Source: DAOMFB01 sp963801475 (lineage in GTDB: Bacteria > Acidobacteriota > Thermoanaerobaculia > UBA5066). Taken from it: 64,000 nucleotides of DNA. A model generated the notes under the pieces. The model was not told the DNA's origin. It saw only the letters and a list, made by a program, of their open reading frames with translations, and made no database searches. The translations under genes were made by a program, and so were the position numbers. Below, piece after piece: positions 45,472-55,569 of this stretch; within the stretch, counting starts at the first letter, position 1, and each line of letters opens with the position of its first letter. Where the stretch lies: positions 124,001 through 188,000 of the forward strand of contig CAWDEX010000001.1 of the NCBI GenBank assembly GCA_963801475.1. The letters run 5' to 3'.

Positions 45472-45941
45472 GGACGGGCCTCGCGGCGGAAGTAGTCGGC
45501 CGTCTCGAAGACCTCCGGTCCGGGCGGGTCCAGCCGGCCGAGGACAACCCACCGGGGCGCGTCAGCCGGCGGCGGCCCGGGCGGGGAGCCTTCGAGACGG
45601 ACCGGCCGGCGGGGTGCGAGGTCGAAACGGACGAAGTAGTCGCCGTGCCCGGCGTCCGTCTGCACGATGTAGTACGCCGCGTCCCGGGGAATCGTCTCGA
45701 GGACCTTCGCGAGGGCCGCGGCGTACTCCGGCGTCCGGAAGCGCGAGAGGGCCGATCCCTCGCTCTCGCGAGCGTTCATCAGGGCGTTCCGAAACCGCTG
45801 GTGAGACGTGTCGAGGGCGGGGCCGACGGCGAGCAGGGCGAACGCCGCGAGCGCGACGGGCCCCGCGAGAGCCCCGAGCGCGCGAAGGATGCGTCGGTCC
45901 TCCCACGGACCTCTGGAATCGTCGCGAGCTGTTCCGGCCAT
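45468..45941 (-). CDS. Hypothetical membrane-anchored protein
   Basis: I cannot assign this 157-residue protein to a family. One hydrophobic segment (about residues 22-42, LGALAGPVALAAFALLAVG) probably anchors it in the inner membrane. The rest, with SRFRTPEYAAALAKVLETIPRDAAYYI and GDYFVRFDLAPRRPV, is predicted outside the cytoplasm. Its content resembles soluble tails found next to dolichyl-phosphate-mannose-type glycosyltransferases. It is translationally coupled to the giant GT-C-like gene through a GTGA overlap, so a role in the same glycan pathway is likely. ATG 45941 is the only suitable start. Confidence 0.65.
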   Translation of the reverse strand: MAGTARDDSRGPWEDRRILRALGALAGPVALAAFALLAVGPALDTSHQRFRNALMNARESEGSALSRFRTPEYAAALAKVLETIPRDAAYYIVQTDAGHGDYFVRFDLAPRRPVRLEGSPPGPPPADAPRWVVLGRLDPPGPEVFETADYFRREARP

Positions 45942-45966
45942 GCGGCCGCGATGATATCGGGCAGCG

Positions 45967-47535
<1,569 letters not shown>

Positions 47536-47572
47536 CGCCCTGACTCTACGACGGAGCGCCGGGCGCGGGTTT

Positions 47573-48034
47573 CTACCTGTGCTGGCCCGACTCCGGGGCC
47601 GCCGTCTCGGCGGGTGGGAGCACCGCGGCGGGTGAGGGGGTGGTCCGGGCGACGACGTCGGCCGCGCGGAGCGACAGGGCGACCGCACCCTGCGGCGTCT
47701 CGGCGTAGCGCACCACGACGTAGTCCTTCACCTGCAGCTCCTCCGCAGAGACCGGTGTCCGGCCCCGGATAGTCTTCGTGTCGGGCGTCAGGACGAGCGT
47801 CAGCGTCCGGCGGAAGGGCTTCTGTCCCTTTTGGGTTGCGGAAGCGACGGTTTCGCGCACGGCGACGAGGCGAAGCGCCGTGTCGACGTACGTGACCTCC
47901 CCGACGAGGATCCGGGTGGCGTGAAGTGGAGCGGGAGACGCAACCTTCGCCGCTGGAGTCGTTTGGACGTCACGCGCTCCCCCGGAGGCGAGGATGGCAG
48001 CTGCGACGAGGGCGGGAAGAAAACGCAAGTTCAC
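47573..48034 (-). CDS. Hypothetical exported protein with a small beta-rich domain
   Basis: The 153-residue protein starts with a signal peptide (LPALVAAAILASGGA, cleavage near residue 20). A linker of about 25 residues is followed by a compact domain: RILVGEVTYVDTALRLVAVRE, LTLVLTPDTKTIRG, then LQVKDYVVVRYAE. Alternating hydrophobic residues suggest a small OB-like beta-barrel, similar in outline to DUF5666-type domains, but I cannot confirm the family. The tail is Pro/Ala-rich. It lies 31 bases downstream of the sigma-54 response regulator gene on the same strand and may be read through from it. Confidence 0.65.
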   Translation of the reverse strand: MNLRFLPALVAAAILASGGARDVQTTPAAKVASPAPLHATRILVGEVTYVDTALRLVAVRETVASATQKGQKPFRRTLTLVLTPDTKTIRGRTPVSAEELQVKDYVVVRYAETPQGAVALSLRAADVVARTTPSPAAVLPPAETAAPESGQHR

Positions 48035-48065
48035 GCCCTCTTCGACGCAGGAGGCGTGCCGGGGG

Positions 48066-49436
48066 TCACGACGGCTTCCGGATCCCGAACTTCTCGAGCC
48101 GGTACTGGAGCGTCCGGTAGGTCAGCCCGAGAAGGCGCGCGGCCTTCGCGATGACCCACCCCGACCTCTCCATCGCCTGAACGATGAGCTGCCGCTCGAA
48201 CTCCTCGATGTCGATGCCGTCGGACGGGATCTCGAATCCGTAGGGGCGCGCCGCGGGCGCCGTCTGGAGTCGGATCTCCACCGGGAGGTCCTCGGGCCGG
48301 ACGACGTTTCCCTCGCAGAGGAGGACGGCCCGCTCGACGACGCTTCCCAGCTGCCGCACGTTGCCCGGCCAGGGAGAGCGAGCGAGGAGGTCGAGGGCGG
48401 CCGGTGACACCTCCGTGACCGACGTGCCGTGGTCCGCGTTCGCCTTGTCGAGGAAGCGCCGCACGAGCGCCGGAACGTCGGTGGCCCGCTCGCGGAGCGG
48501 CGGGAGGACGATCGGAATGACGTTGAGCCGGTAGAAGAGGTCCTCGCGGAACTGGCCGGCCTTCATCATTCCCTCGAGGTCGCGGTTCGTGGCGGCGACG
48601 ACGCGGACGTCCACGGGAATGACGTCGGTGCCGCCGACACGCTTGACCTCCTTCTCCTGCAGGGTGCGGAGGATCTTTCCCTGAAGCGGCAGGGAAAGAT
48701 CGCCGATCTCGTCGAGGAAGAGAGTGGAGAGCGAGGCGGCCTCGAAGAGGCCGATCTTCCGCGCGTCCGCGCCGGTGAACGAGCCCTTCTCGTGCCCGAA
48801 GAGCTCGCTCTCGAGGAGGTTCTCCGGGATCGCGGCGCAGTTGATGGCATGGAAGGTCTTCGCCGCGCGCGCCGAGCGCGCGTGGACTGCGCGCGCGACC
48901 AGCTCCTTTCCGGTGCCCGACTCGCCGCGGATCAGGATGGTGGAGTTCGTCGGCGCGATCTTCTCCACGAGACGGAAGACCTCGCGCATCGACGGGCTGT
49001 CTCCGACGATCGCCTCGAGGCCGTCGTCCCTGAGTCGCCGCTCGAGGCGAAGCGTCTTCTCGGCGAGGCGGAAGGCCTGCAGCGCCCGCTCGACCCGGAA
49101 GAGGAGCTCGTCGGCGACGATCGGTTTCGACATGTAATCGAAGGCGCCGAGTTGGTGCGCCTCGCGCGCCCGCTCCACCGAGCCGTGCGCCGTGATGAGG
49201 ATGACCTTCGGCGGGAGCGAACCTTCCTGAAGAGCCTTCACGACGTCGATCCCGGAGAGCCCCGGCATCTTCAGGTCGGTCAGCACGACCTCGGGGCGGG
49301 CGGTGGCCGCTTTCGCCAGCGCTTCGCGGCCGTCCGCGGCGACGGTGACGCGATACCCCTCGTCCGACAGGAGAGCCTGCAGCGACTCCCGCTGGTGCTT
49401 CTCGTCGTCGACGACGAGGACGGAGGCATCCGGCAC
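48066..49436 (-). CDS. NtrC-family sigma-54-dependent response regulator
   Basis: This transcriptional activator has 456 residues. The receiver domain (about 1-120) has the acidic pocket VVDDE and a phospho-acceptor Asp in VVLTDLKMPG near residue 54. The AAA+ domain (about 140-375) has Walker A GESGTGKELVA, the sigma-54 contact loop GSFTGA (Ser in place of the usual Ala) and Walker B LFLDEIGDLS. The C-terminal Fis-type helix-turn-helix is in AKAARLLGLTYRTLQYRL. It acts with the histidine kinase encoded just upstream (28-base gap) as a two-component system. Targets are unknown, and no -24/-12 promoter was identified in the window. Confidence 0.94.
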   Translation of the reverse strand: MPDASVLVVDDEKHQRESLQALLSDEGYRVTVAADGREALAKAATARPEVVLTDLKMPGLSGIDVVKALQEGSLPPKVILITAHGSVERAREAHQLGAFDYMSKPIVADELLFRVERALQAFRLAEKTLRLERRLRDDGLEAIVGDSPSMREVFRLVEKIAPTNSTILIRGESGTGKELVARAVHARSARAAKTFHAINCAAIPENLLESELFGHEKGSFTGADARKIGLFEAASLSTLFLDEIGDLSLPLQGKILRTLQEKEVKRVGGTDVIPVDVRVVAATNRDLEGMMKAGQFREDLFYRLNVIPIVLPPLRERATDVPALVRRFLDKANADHGTSVTEVSPAALDLLARSPWPGNVRQLGSVVERAVLLCEGNVVRPEDLPVEIRLQTAPAARPYGFEIPSDGIDIEEFERQLIVQAMERSGWVIAKAARLLGLTYRTLQYRLEKFGIRKPS

Positions 49437-49464
49437 GGGGGGATGCTAGCGCAGAGCCGCCGGC

Positions 49465-50895
49465 TCAGGCTGGCGCGGGGAGCGTGATCGAAAAACGGGC
49501 GCCTGTCGGTCCGTCCGTCCGGTTGCCGGCCGTCACCCGCCCGCCGTGCTCCTCGATGATCCGCTTCACCATCGCGAGACCCAGGCCGACGCCCCCCTCG
49601 CGCTTCGAGAAATAGGGATCGAAGAGGCGGGGAATGTCGGCGGGGGCGAGGCCCGGCCCGGAGTCCTCGACAGTGATCGTCACCTCGGGCCCGGCGGCCC
49701 CTTTCCCGGCCTCGGAGGTGACGCGGAGCGTGCCGCCCCCCTTCTCCATGGCCTGGACCGCGTTCTGGACGAGATTCCAGAGCGCGGACTTCAGGAGCGA
49801 CGCGTCGGCGGGGACGGGCGGAAGGTCTGGCGTGATCCGCCGCTCGATCGTCACGTCGGCCCGCCCGGCCGTCTCCGACAGGTCGGAGAGCGTCGCCTCG
49901 AGAAGGGCGCCGACGTCCACCGGCGCGGGCGTCATCGTGAGGGGCCGGCCGAAGGCGAGGAAGTTGTTGATGAGGGTCGCGAGGCGGTTGATCTCCTCGC
50001 GGAGGGATTCGATTCGGGTGGCGTACGCGTTCCCGGACTCTTCCTCGGCCGGCCGGTGCCGGCGCTTGAGGACGTCGAGGCCGAGGGAGAGGGCGTTGAG
50101 CGGGTTCTTGATCTCGTGGGCGAGCCCCGAAGCCAGCTGGCCGATCTCGGCGCGCTTCTCCGCCGCCGAGAGGCGCGCCTCGAGAAGATGCCGCTCGCGG
50201 AGCCGCTCCGTCATGTTGTTGAACGCCGCGGCGAGCCGGCCGATCTCGTCTTCGCGGTTCACCTCGACCCTCACGTCGAGCCGCCCATCCGCCACGCGCT
50301 CGGCCCCTTCCGCCAGCCGCTCGATCGGCTGGGTCGCGTTCCGGATCAGGACGAGGAGAACCGCAATGCCGATGGCGAAGACGCCGAGGAGGGCGAAGAG
50401 GCGGCGCCGGAAGTTGTCTTCCAGCTGCACCCGGATGTTCTCCAGGTTGTAGTCGAGATGGATGCGGCCCATGAACTTGCCGTCGACCACGACCGGGATC
50501 TCCAGCGTCCGGTTGGTCGGACCTTCCCCGACCACACCGGAGATGAGGAATGACCGGGGTGCCCTCGTCTTCTTCCTGCCGGCCGGCGGCGCCGGGAAGG
50601 GCTGCCCCTTCTCGTCGGAGACCGTGATGTCCCGCAGGCCCCGCGCCTCGAGCGTCTTGACGAGGTCCGCGAGGACCTGCTCGTCCTTCCATCCCTTCTC
50701 GCCGACCTGCGTCTGCGCGAGCTCGATGGCCTTGGCGAGCGCCTGATACGACGCGTCGGCCTCCTCGAGCGTCTCGTTCCGCGTCCGGAGATAGACCAGC
50801 GCCTCGGCGAGCGCCGCGAGGACGAGGAGCCCCGCCATGGCCAGTCCGAGCCGGGTGGAGAGAGGGAGACGGGCGAACCGGGCTTTCAGGCTCAC
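49465..50895 (-). CDS. Membrane-bound histidine kinase with HAMP domain
   Basis: This is the sensor kinase of the sigma-54 two-component pair, 476 residues. Two membrane helices (about 12-32 and 160-182) flank a periplasmic sensory region of about 125 residues. A HAMP domain (ATQPIERLAEGAERVADGRLDV) is followed by HisKA with the phospho-acceptor His in LASGLAHEIKNPLNALSLG. The ATPase domain has NLVQNAVQAM, EDSGPGLAP and GGVGLGLAMVKRI. All catalytic boxes are present. GTG 50895 overlaps the LysE-type gene stop as GTGA, so the kinase is coupled to that exporter gene and probably shares its transcript. The signal is unknown. Confidence 0.93.
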   Translation of the reverse strand: MSLKARFARLPLSTRLGLAMAGLLVLAALAEALVYLRTRNETLEEADASYQALAKAIELAQTQVGEKGWKDEQVLADLVKTLEARGLRDITVSDEKGQPFPAPPAGRKKTRAPRSFLISGVVGEGPTNRTLEIPVVVDGKFMGRIHLDYNLENIRVQLEDNFRRRLFALLGVFAIGIAVLLVLIRNATQPIERLAEGAERVADGRLDVRVEVNREDEIGRLAAAFNNMTERLRERHLLEARLSAAEKRAEIGQLASGLAHEIKNPLNALSLGLDVLKRRHRPAEEESGNAYATRIESLREEINRLATLINNFLAFGRPLTMTPAPVDVGALLEATLSDLSETAGRADVTIERRITPDLPPVPADASLLKSALWNLVQNAVQAMEKGGGTLRVTSEAGKGAAGPEVTITVEDSGPGLAPADIPRLFDPYFSKREGGVGLGLAMVKRIIEEHGGRVTAGNRTDGPTGARFSITLPAPA

Positions 50896-51581
50896 GGTCC
50901 GAGAGCCCCGCTGACGGACCGGATCGTGAAGAAGATGCCGAAGAGGACGAGAAGGACGCCTGCGAGCGCGGTGGAGCGCTTCACCCAGATTCCCGCGTGA
51001 GCCGAGACGGTGGAGAGGAGTTCGATGACGAGCCCGAACCAGGCGAAGACGCCGACCCCGACCCCGAGGGCGAAGGCCCCGGCCGATCCGGGGCGCGGCA
51101 CGAACAGCCGGTGACCGACGAGGAAGCCGATCAGGAGCGTCCAGTTCACCACGAGCGCGGGATTGGCCGCTCCCTGCAGGATCCCGGTGAGGAAGGGGAG
51201 TCTCGACGTCGGTCGCCTCGGCGCCGGCGTCTCGCCCGGTCCCGTGCCGTCGTCGCTGGCCGCTGCGAGACGCTCGGCCTCCTCCTCGCGTTTCAGGTCC
51301 CAGAAGAGGAGCTTCAGCCCGTAGGCGAGGAGGAACAGCGCGAGGAATCCGCGGACCCAGCGGTTCGTGACCATCCTCTCGAGGGCCCAGCCGAGGCCGA
51401 GTCCGATGACGCCGCAGATGAGCGCGTCGATGGCGGCGCCGCCGAAGGCCACCCGGAAGGCGTCCCGCCGGTGACCGTGGAGGGTCTTCCTCAGAATGCT
51501 GACGTTCAGGGGACCCGGAGGGATCGCGCCGAAAAAGCCCGCGAAGAAGCCGATCAGGAGGGTGAGCGGCAGGCTGTCCAC
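50892..51581 (-). CDS. LysE/RhtB-type exporter
   Basis: This inner-membrane protein has 229 residues and six predicted helices, the normal size for LysE-family amino acid or metabolite exporters. The N-terminal motif GFFAGFFGAIPPGPLNVSILRKTLHGHRRDA, here named only by its GAIPPGPLN core near residue 18, is the family signature. The central loop (about 100-125, Glu/Ala/Pro-rich) is hydrophilic, followed by FLTGILQGAANPALVVNW with the second conserved Asn-Pro. The substrate is not readable. It is the first gene of an apparent operon with the histidine kinase and the sigma-54 regulator, so the exported compound could be linked to the signal sensed. Confidence 0.85.
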   Translation of the reverse strand: MDSLPLTLLIGFFAGFFGAIPPGPLNVSILRKTLHGHRRDAFRVAFGGAAIDALICGVIGLGLGWALERMVTNRWVRGFLALFLLAYGLKLLFWDLKREEEAERLAAASDDGTGPGETPAPRRPTSRLPFLTGILQGAANPALVVNWTLLIGFLVGHRLFVPRPGSAGAFALGVGVGVFAWFGLVIELLSTVSAHAGIWVKRSTALAGVLLVLFGIFFTIRSVSGALGP

Positions 51582-51640
51582 GGAGCCTCCATCCTCTCAC
51601 GGGGTTTGCCCCGGCGTCGCCCGCGGCGTAGAGTGACTTC

Positions 51641-52276
51641 GTGAGGTTTCGCCGTCTTCTCGTGCCCGCCCTCGCGGCGGCGGCGGCGCTTCCGCTCCTG
51701 TCTCAGAGCGTGGCGACGCTGGATTTCGAGCCGCGGGTCGCGGCCACGAGCGGTCGCGTCGTCGTGAAGTACCCGGCGCCTCCGGGAGCCACACTTCGTT
51801 TCGGCGACCGGACCGTGACGTACGTCCGGGAAGACCTGGGGCACCTCGTCTTCCTCGTCCCGCCGAGCGCCTCCACCGCGTTCATCGAGGTCCGGATCGG
51901 CGAGAAGCTCGTCGCGCGGAGCGCGGTGCCGCTCGTCGTCTCGGGGCCGTCCATCGCACCCCCGAAGCTCATCGGCCTGAAGGAGGCGATCGACGTCTTC
52001 GCCTACCAGGACGACCCGACGCCGGAAGGGGGGAAGAAGCCCGAGACGCCCGTCCGGCCGATTCTCCGGCTGGGAGACAGCGACATCCTTACCATCGGCG
52101 AGACGGCGCCTCAGCGAATGCCGATTTCGCCCGTCAACGCGGGCGACTTGGCCTCGGCGGCGGGCCGCGGCATGGGCCCGGCGGCGTTCCTGATCACCGC
52201 ACGGCCTCCGGTCAAGCGCGTCGTCATTCCGACGCCGACCCCGACGCCGACGGCGCCACCGGCCGAAAGCAAGTAG
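51641..52276 (+). CDS. Hypothetical exported protein, IPT/TIG-like beta domain
   Basis: The 211-residue protein has a signal peptide (VPALAAAAALPLLSQS, cleavage near residue 23). A beta-rich stretch (ATSGRVVVKYPAPPGATLRFG, then VRIGEKLVARSAVPLVVSG) is reminiscent of an IPT/TIG Ig-like fold. A less ordered region follows, and the Thr/Pro-rich tail (TPTPTPTAPP) resembles a wall- or surface-exposed linker. I cannot assign a function. GTG 51641 is the first start giving the signal peptide. It is divergent from the LysE-type gene and ends 28 bases before the ECF-type promoter at 52304. Confidence 0.65.
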   Translation: MRFRRLLVPALAAAAALPLLSQSVATLDFEPRVAATSGRVVVKYPAPPGATLRFGDRTVTYVREDLGHLVFLVPPSASTAFIEVRIGEKLVARSAVPLVVSGPSIAPPKLIGLKEAIDVFAYQDDPTPEGGKKPETPVRPILRLGDSDILTIGETAPQRMPISPVNAGDLASAAGRGMGPAAFLITARPPVKRVVIPTPTPTPTAPPAESK

Positions 52277-52303
52277 CCGCGATTTTCCGAAGCTCCCGAG
52301 GCG

Positions 52304-52332
52304 GGAACTTTCCGGACTGGCCGGGAGTCGAA
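52304..52332 (+). promoter_or_regulatory. ECF (sigma-E-like) promoter ahead of the ECF sigma gene
   Basis: GGAACTT (52304-52310) and TCGAA (52328-52332) are spaced 17 bases, close to the RpoE-type consensus of GGAACTT and TCnnA. The expected start of transcription is near 52339, upstream of the sigma-factor start codon chosen here (52425). This fits autoregulation of the sigma factor. Confidence 0.7.
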
Positions 52333-52424
52333 TCATGTGGAGTCATTCCCCCATGCCGGCCCGGATCCTCGCCTTCGACACGAACCGCCCCCACGGGGGG
52401 CGTGTGAGAATCGCCTCCGTGGTC

Positions 52425-53018
52425 ATGGCGCACCGGCAGCCGCCCGGGCCCGAGGACGCGCCGGGCGACGAGCGCGCCGTCTCGCGCTTCCTCGCGGGAG
52501 ACGTCTCGGGCTTCGAGGCGATCGTCCGTCGCTACTCCGGGATGGTCTTCACGCTGGCCGCCCGCCTCGTCGGTCCGCTCGACGCCGAGGACGTCGTCCA
52601 GGAGACGTTCCTCCGCGCCTGGCGGGGCCTCGAGAGCTTCCGCGGCGAGTCGTCTTTGAAGACCTGGCTCTACGCCATCGCCTTGAACCGCGTTCGCGCG
52701 CGGCGTGGAACCCTGGCGCGGCTTCGGGCGCGCTTCGGAGCCGGAGAGAGGCCGGGCACCGACCCCGACTTCTCGCTCGTCGACGGCCTGGCCGACACCG
52801 GGCTCTCTCCGGAGGAGAACGCCCTGCGTGCGGAGGAGCGGCGGAGGCTCCGGAAGGCGGTTCTCGCCCTTCCGGAGGAGTTCCGGGTGGCCGTCGTCCT
52901 CCGGGACCTCGAAGGGCTCTCCTACGACGAGGTCGCGGCCGTCCTTTCCGTACCCATCGGCACCGTCCGGAGCCGCCTCGCCCGGGGGCGGGCCCTGATC
53001 AAGGAGGCCCTGTCATGA
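52425..53018 (+). CDS. ECF-type RNA polymerase sigma factor
   Basis: This is an extracytoplasmic-function sigma factor of 197 residues. Sigma region 2 shows RRYSGMVFTLAARL, AEDVVQETFLRAWRG and SSLKTWLYAIALNR. Region 4 shows LPEEFRVAVVLRDLEGLSYDEVAAVLSVPIGTVRSRLARG, here split as LPEEFRVAVV and GTVRSRLARGR, the helix-turn-helix that reads the -35 element. I chose ATG 52425 because the ECF-type promoter at 52304-52332 would start transcription near 52339, so ATG 52335 would have no leader; ATG 52353 is possible. Its stop overlaps the next gene's ATG (ATGA). The downstream gene looks like its anti-sigma factor. Confidence 0.92.
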   Translation: MAHRQPPGPEDAPGDERAVSRFLAGDVSGFEAIVRRYSGMVFTLAARLVGPLDAEDVVQETFLRAWRGLESFRGESSLKTWLYAIALNRVRARRGTLARLRARFGAGERPGTDPDFSLVDGLADTGLSPEENALRAEERRRLRKAVLALPEEFRVAVVLRDLEGLSYDEVAAVLSVPIGTVRSRLARGRALIKEALS

Positions 53019-54073
53019 GCGCCCGGCCCGATCTGGCGCGCCTGTCCGACGAGGAGCTCGACGTCCTCCTCTCGCGCTCACTCGACGGCGACCTCTCACC
53101 CGAGGAGGAACGGGATCTCTCCGCGCTCCTCGCGTCCGACCCGCGCGCGGCCCGCCGCCGGGAGGAGCTGGCCGAACTGGTCGCCCGGCTGAACGCCCTG
53201 CCGGCACCCGCAGCGCCCCTCGGGATGACGGCTCGCGTCAACGCGCGCACCGCCGACCACGCCAAGGGGTTCGGGGCGATCTGGCACCGCCTCGGCCTCT
53301 TTCCCCCTCCGGCGATGGTTCGCGGCATCGCGGCGCTCTTCGTGATCGTCGTGATCGGCATGAACGTTCTCAAGAGCCAGAGCGTCCGGCAGAAGACGGC
53401 CGAGGAGGCGCCGGCCCAGGCGCCCGCCCCGGCCGACGGCCGCGTTACCATCTTCTTCGACGAGAAGAAGCCGGCGGTTCCCGCAGCCCCGGCGCCGGCG
53501 CCGAAGGCCGCCGCGAAGGAATCGCAGCAGGCGGAGGCGAAGCGAGACGCTCCGGCTCGCCGCCAGAACGAGACGGCGCAGGCTCCCGCCGAACCGGTCA
53601 CCCCGGGCGAGATGGGACGCTCTGCGGGGGTGGCGGCGCTCGAGCGCGACGCGTTCCGGAAGGACGCACCAGCCGCGCCAGCCGCGATGGACGCGCTCGA
53701 AACTCGCAAGGAGAACGCCGGGAGCGCAGGAGCCGTCCCGAGCGAGGCGACCCTTCCTAAGAAGTCGAAGGCGGAACTCGCCCCCGCTACGTCCGCGCTT
53801 GCTGTTTCGGCTGCCCCGATCTCGTGGGACGTGGTGGTCGTCGGGCCGCCGGCGCGCGCGTGGGCGCTCAGGCGATTTGCGGCGCCGCCGCCCGCCCGCG
53901 CGGGGATCACCGCCACCTACCGACTGACGCTCGACGCGGAAGGGAAGGTCGTCACGACGAGGGCTCTCGAGGGGGCGACGTCCGAGACGGACGTCCTCGC
54001 CCGTTCACTGGTCTTCACGCCCCTCGGGCCAGACCCGCCCGCCGAGATCGAGATCACCGTCCGGACGCGCTGA
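53015..54073 (+). CDS. Transmembrane anti-sigma factor-like protein with TonB-like C-terminal domain
   Basis: The 352-residue protein has a cytoplasmic N-terminal region (LSDEELDVLLSRSLDGDLS, then ASDPRAARRREELAELV) like anti-sigma/zf-HC2-type domains but without the zinc HxxxCxxC motif. One membrane helix follows (about 101-120, GIAALFVIVVIGMNVL). The outside part has a long Ala/Pro/Glu/Lys-rich region (about 125-270) and a C-terminal domain (about 285-352) with ITATYRLTLDAEGKVV and SLVFTPL. That end resembles the TonB C-terminal fold, suggesting a periplasmic contact. AAGGAGG seven bases upstream supports the ATG, which overlaps the sigma-factor stop. Sequestration of the ECF sigma factor is inferred from context. 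Confidence 0.8.
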   Translation: MSARPDLARLSDEELDVLLSRSLDGDLSPEEERDLSALLASDPRAARRREELAELVARLNALPAPAAPLGMTARVNARTADHAKGFGAIWHRLGLFPPPAMVRGIAALFVIVVIGMNVLKSQSVRQKTAEEAPAQAPAPADGRVTIFFDEKKPAVPAAPAPAPKAAAKESQQAEAKRDAPARRQNETAQAPAEPVTPGEMGRSAGVAALERDAFRKDAPAAPAAMDALETRKENAGSAGAVPSEATLPKKSKAELAPATSALAVSAAPISWDVVVVGPPARAWALRRFAAPPPARAGITATYRLTLDAEGKVVTTRALEGATSETDVLARSLVFTPLGPDPPAEIEITVRTR

Positions 54074-54187
54074 GTCCCGCTCTGGCAGCGCAAACCATTC
54101 ATTTCGTTACACTTAGTGGATCTGGAGATTTCGCGATAATCGGGGGCCCCCTCCGGCAAAATACGCCCCTCCCCGGGGGTGGGGCCG

Positions 54188-54622
54188 ATGAAGAGGACTC
54201 TCAGGCAGCGCGAGGCGGAGCGGGTGAGACGGGCGCTCGAGTACGTCAAAAGACGGCTCAAGCTCGATCTCGAGTTCGTCGTCTCGCCGGCCCCTGTGGG
54301 GGAGCACGCCGGCCTCCTCGACATTGAACGCTCCTACCGCGGGACGGAAGACAGGAAGGTCTGGCTCATCACCTTCGACGCGGAGGTCGTCGCCCGCGAG
54401 ACCACGGCGGCCCTCCGTCGGCACGCCTTTCACGAAGTGCTTCACGCGTTGACCTGGCCGCTCTTCGACGAGGTCGAGGCGGCCATCCGGCGCGTTCGCG
54501 ACGCGGCCGTCCGCCGCGAGCTGACGGAACGCTCCATCGACGCCCGGGAGAACGTCGTCTACGAGCTGGAGCGGAAGATCGGTCCCCTCGCCTTTCCCCA
54601 CCTCCCCTGGACGGACCCGTGA
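54188..54622 (+). CDS. Small HExxH protein, putative metallopeptidase
   Basis: The 144-residue protein contains HEVLH (HExxH zinc motif) in RRHAFHEVLHALTWPLFDEVE near residue 85, following a predicted beta region (LEFVVSPAPVGEHAGLLDI and KVWLITFD). The fold outline resembles small SprT-like or phage-encoded metallopeptidases: helix, beta-strands, then HExxH helix. A third zinc ligand cannot be fixed from sequence alone. There is no signal peptide. ATG 54188 is preceded by a G-rich stretch (GGGGGTGGGG); GTG 54179 is an alternative. It stands alone between the anti-sigma gene and tRNA-Thr with an AT-richer 115-base upstream region. Confidence 0.65.
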   Translation: MKRTLRQREAERVRRALEYVKRRLKLDLEFVVSPAPVGEHAGLLDIERSYRGTEDRKVWLITFDAEVVARETTAALRRHAFHEVLHALTWPLFDEVEAAIRRVRDAAVRRELTERSIDARENVVYELERKIGPLAFPHLPWTDP

Positions 54623-54636
54623 TCCTTCGCTATATT
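54608..54636 (+). promoter_or_regulatory. Possible promoter of tRNA-Thr
   Basis: TGGACG (54608-54613) and TATATT (54631-54636) are spaced 17 bases. Transcription would start near 54643, about a dozen bases before the tRNA 5' end. The -10 is convincing for such GC-rich DNA; the -35 lies in the end of the HExxH gene and is weak. Confidence 0.45.
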
Positions 54637-54654
54637 CCGCCTCCCTTCGGTCGA

Positions 54655-54730
<76 letters not shown>

Positions 54731-54861
54731 CTCTCTCTTCCGTTTCTGCACTCTACGTCCCGCTGTTCGCCCGGCCAGACGACGCGTTCCGTCGCCCTGA
54801 AGGTATTCTTTCGTCGCGGAGGCGGGCGAAGCGGGCTGACCCTCCGGGGAAGGCGGTGCCC

Positions 54862-55569
54862 ATGGGCCGGCTGTCGGGCAAGGTCGCGGTCGTCACGGGC
54901 GGCGGGAGCGGGATCGGCCTCGCGACGGCGCACCGGTTCCTGGCCGAGGGGGCCGTCGTGGAGGTCTGGGACCTCAGACCCGGCGGGGCGCTGCGGGCGG
55001 CCGTGGTGGACGTGAGGAATGCCGCGGCCGTGCGCTCCGCCGCGGAGCGCCTCGTCGGCGAGACGGGCCGCATCGACGTCCTGATCAACGGCGCCGGCGT
55101 GACGGCGGGCTATCTCGACGCGCTCACTCTTCCGGAGAACGTCTGGCGGATCATCCTGGACACCAATCTCACGGGAGCGTTGAACGCCGTTCAGTCCGTC
55201 GCTCCGGGCATGAAGGAGCGGCGCAGCGGGCGGATCGTGAACGTCACGTCCGTCCTTGACCGGTACGGCTTTCCGGGCCAGTCGGCGTACGTCGCGTCCA
55301 AGGCGGCGCTCGCCGGACTCACGCGCGTCTGGGCGCGCGAGTTCGGGCCGTTCGGCGTCACCGTGAACGCGGTGAGCCCGGGCTACATCGACACGCCGAT
55401 GAACGCGAAGAACGGTCCCGAGTTCGTCCAGCGCGCCGTCGAGAGGACCCCGCTCGGGCGGATCGGGACCGTGGAGGACGTGACGGGAGCCTTCGTTTTC
55501 CTCGCTTCCGACGAGGCGAGCTTCGTCACCGGAGCCGTCCTGCCGGTGGACGGCGGCCTCATTCCGTAG
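54862..55569 (+). CDS. Short-chain dehydrogenase/reductase (FabG-like)
   Basis: This NAD(P)-dependent oxidoreductase has 235 residues. The cofactor loop is TGGGSGIGLA near residue 13, NGAG is at about 77, the catalytic Ser is in VTSVLD, and the Tyr-Lys pair is in AYVASKAAL near 149-153. The PGYIDTPM segment and the C-terminal FVTGAVLPVDGG are typical of classical SDRs, so the active site is intact. It could act on a sugar, fatty acid or other alcohol; the adjacent glycan cluster makes a sugar-precursor role possible. GGGGAAGG eight bases upstream supports ATG 54862. Its 3' end overlaps the converging methyltransferase gene by 11 bases. Confidence 0.88.
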   Translation: MGRLSGKVAVVTGGGSGIGLATAHRFLAEGAVVEVWDLRPGGALRAAVVDVRNAAAVRSAAERLVGETGRIDVLINGAGVTAGYLDALTLPENVWRIILDTNLTGALNAVQSVAPGMKERRSGRIVNVTSVLDRYGFPGQSAYVASKAALAGLTRVWAREFGPFGVTVNAVSPGYIDTPMNAKNGPEFVQRAVERTPLGRIGTVEDVTGAFVFLASDEASFVTGAVLPVDGGLIP

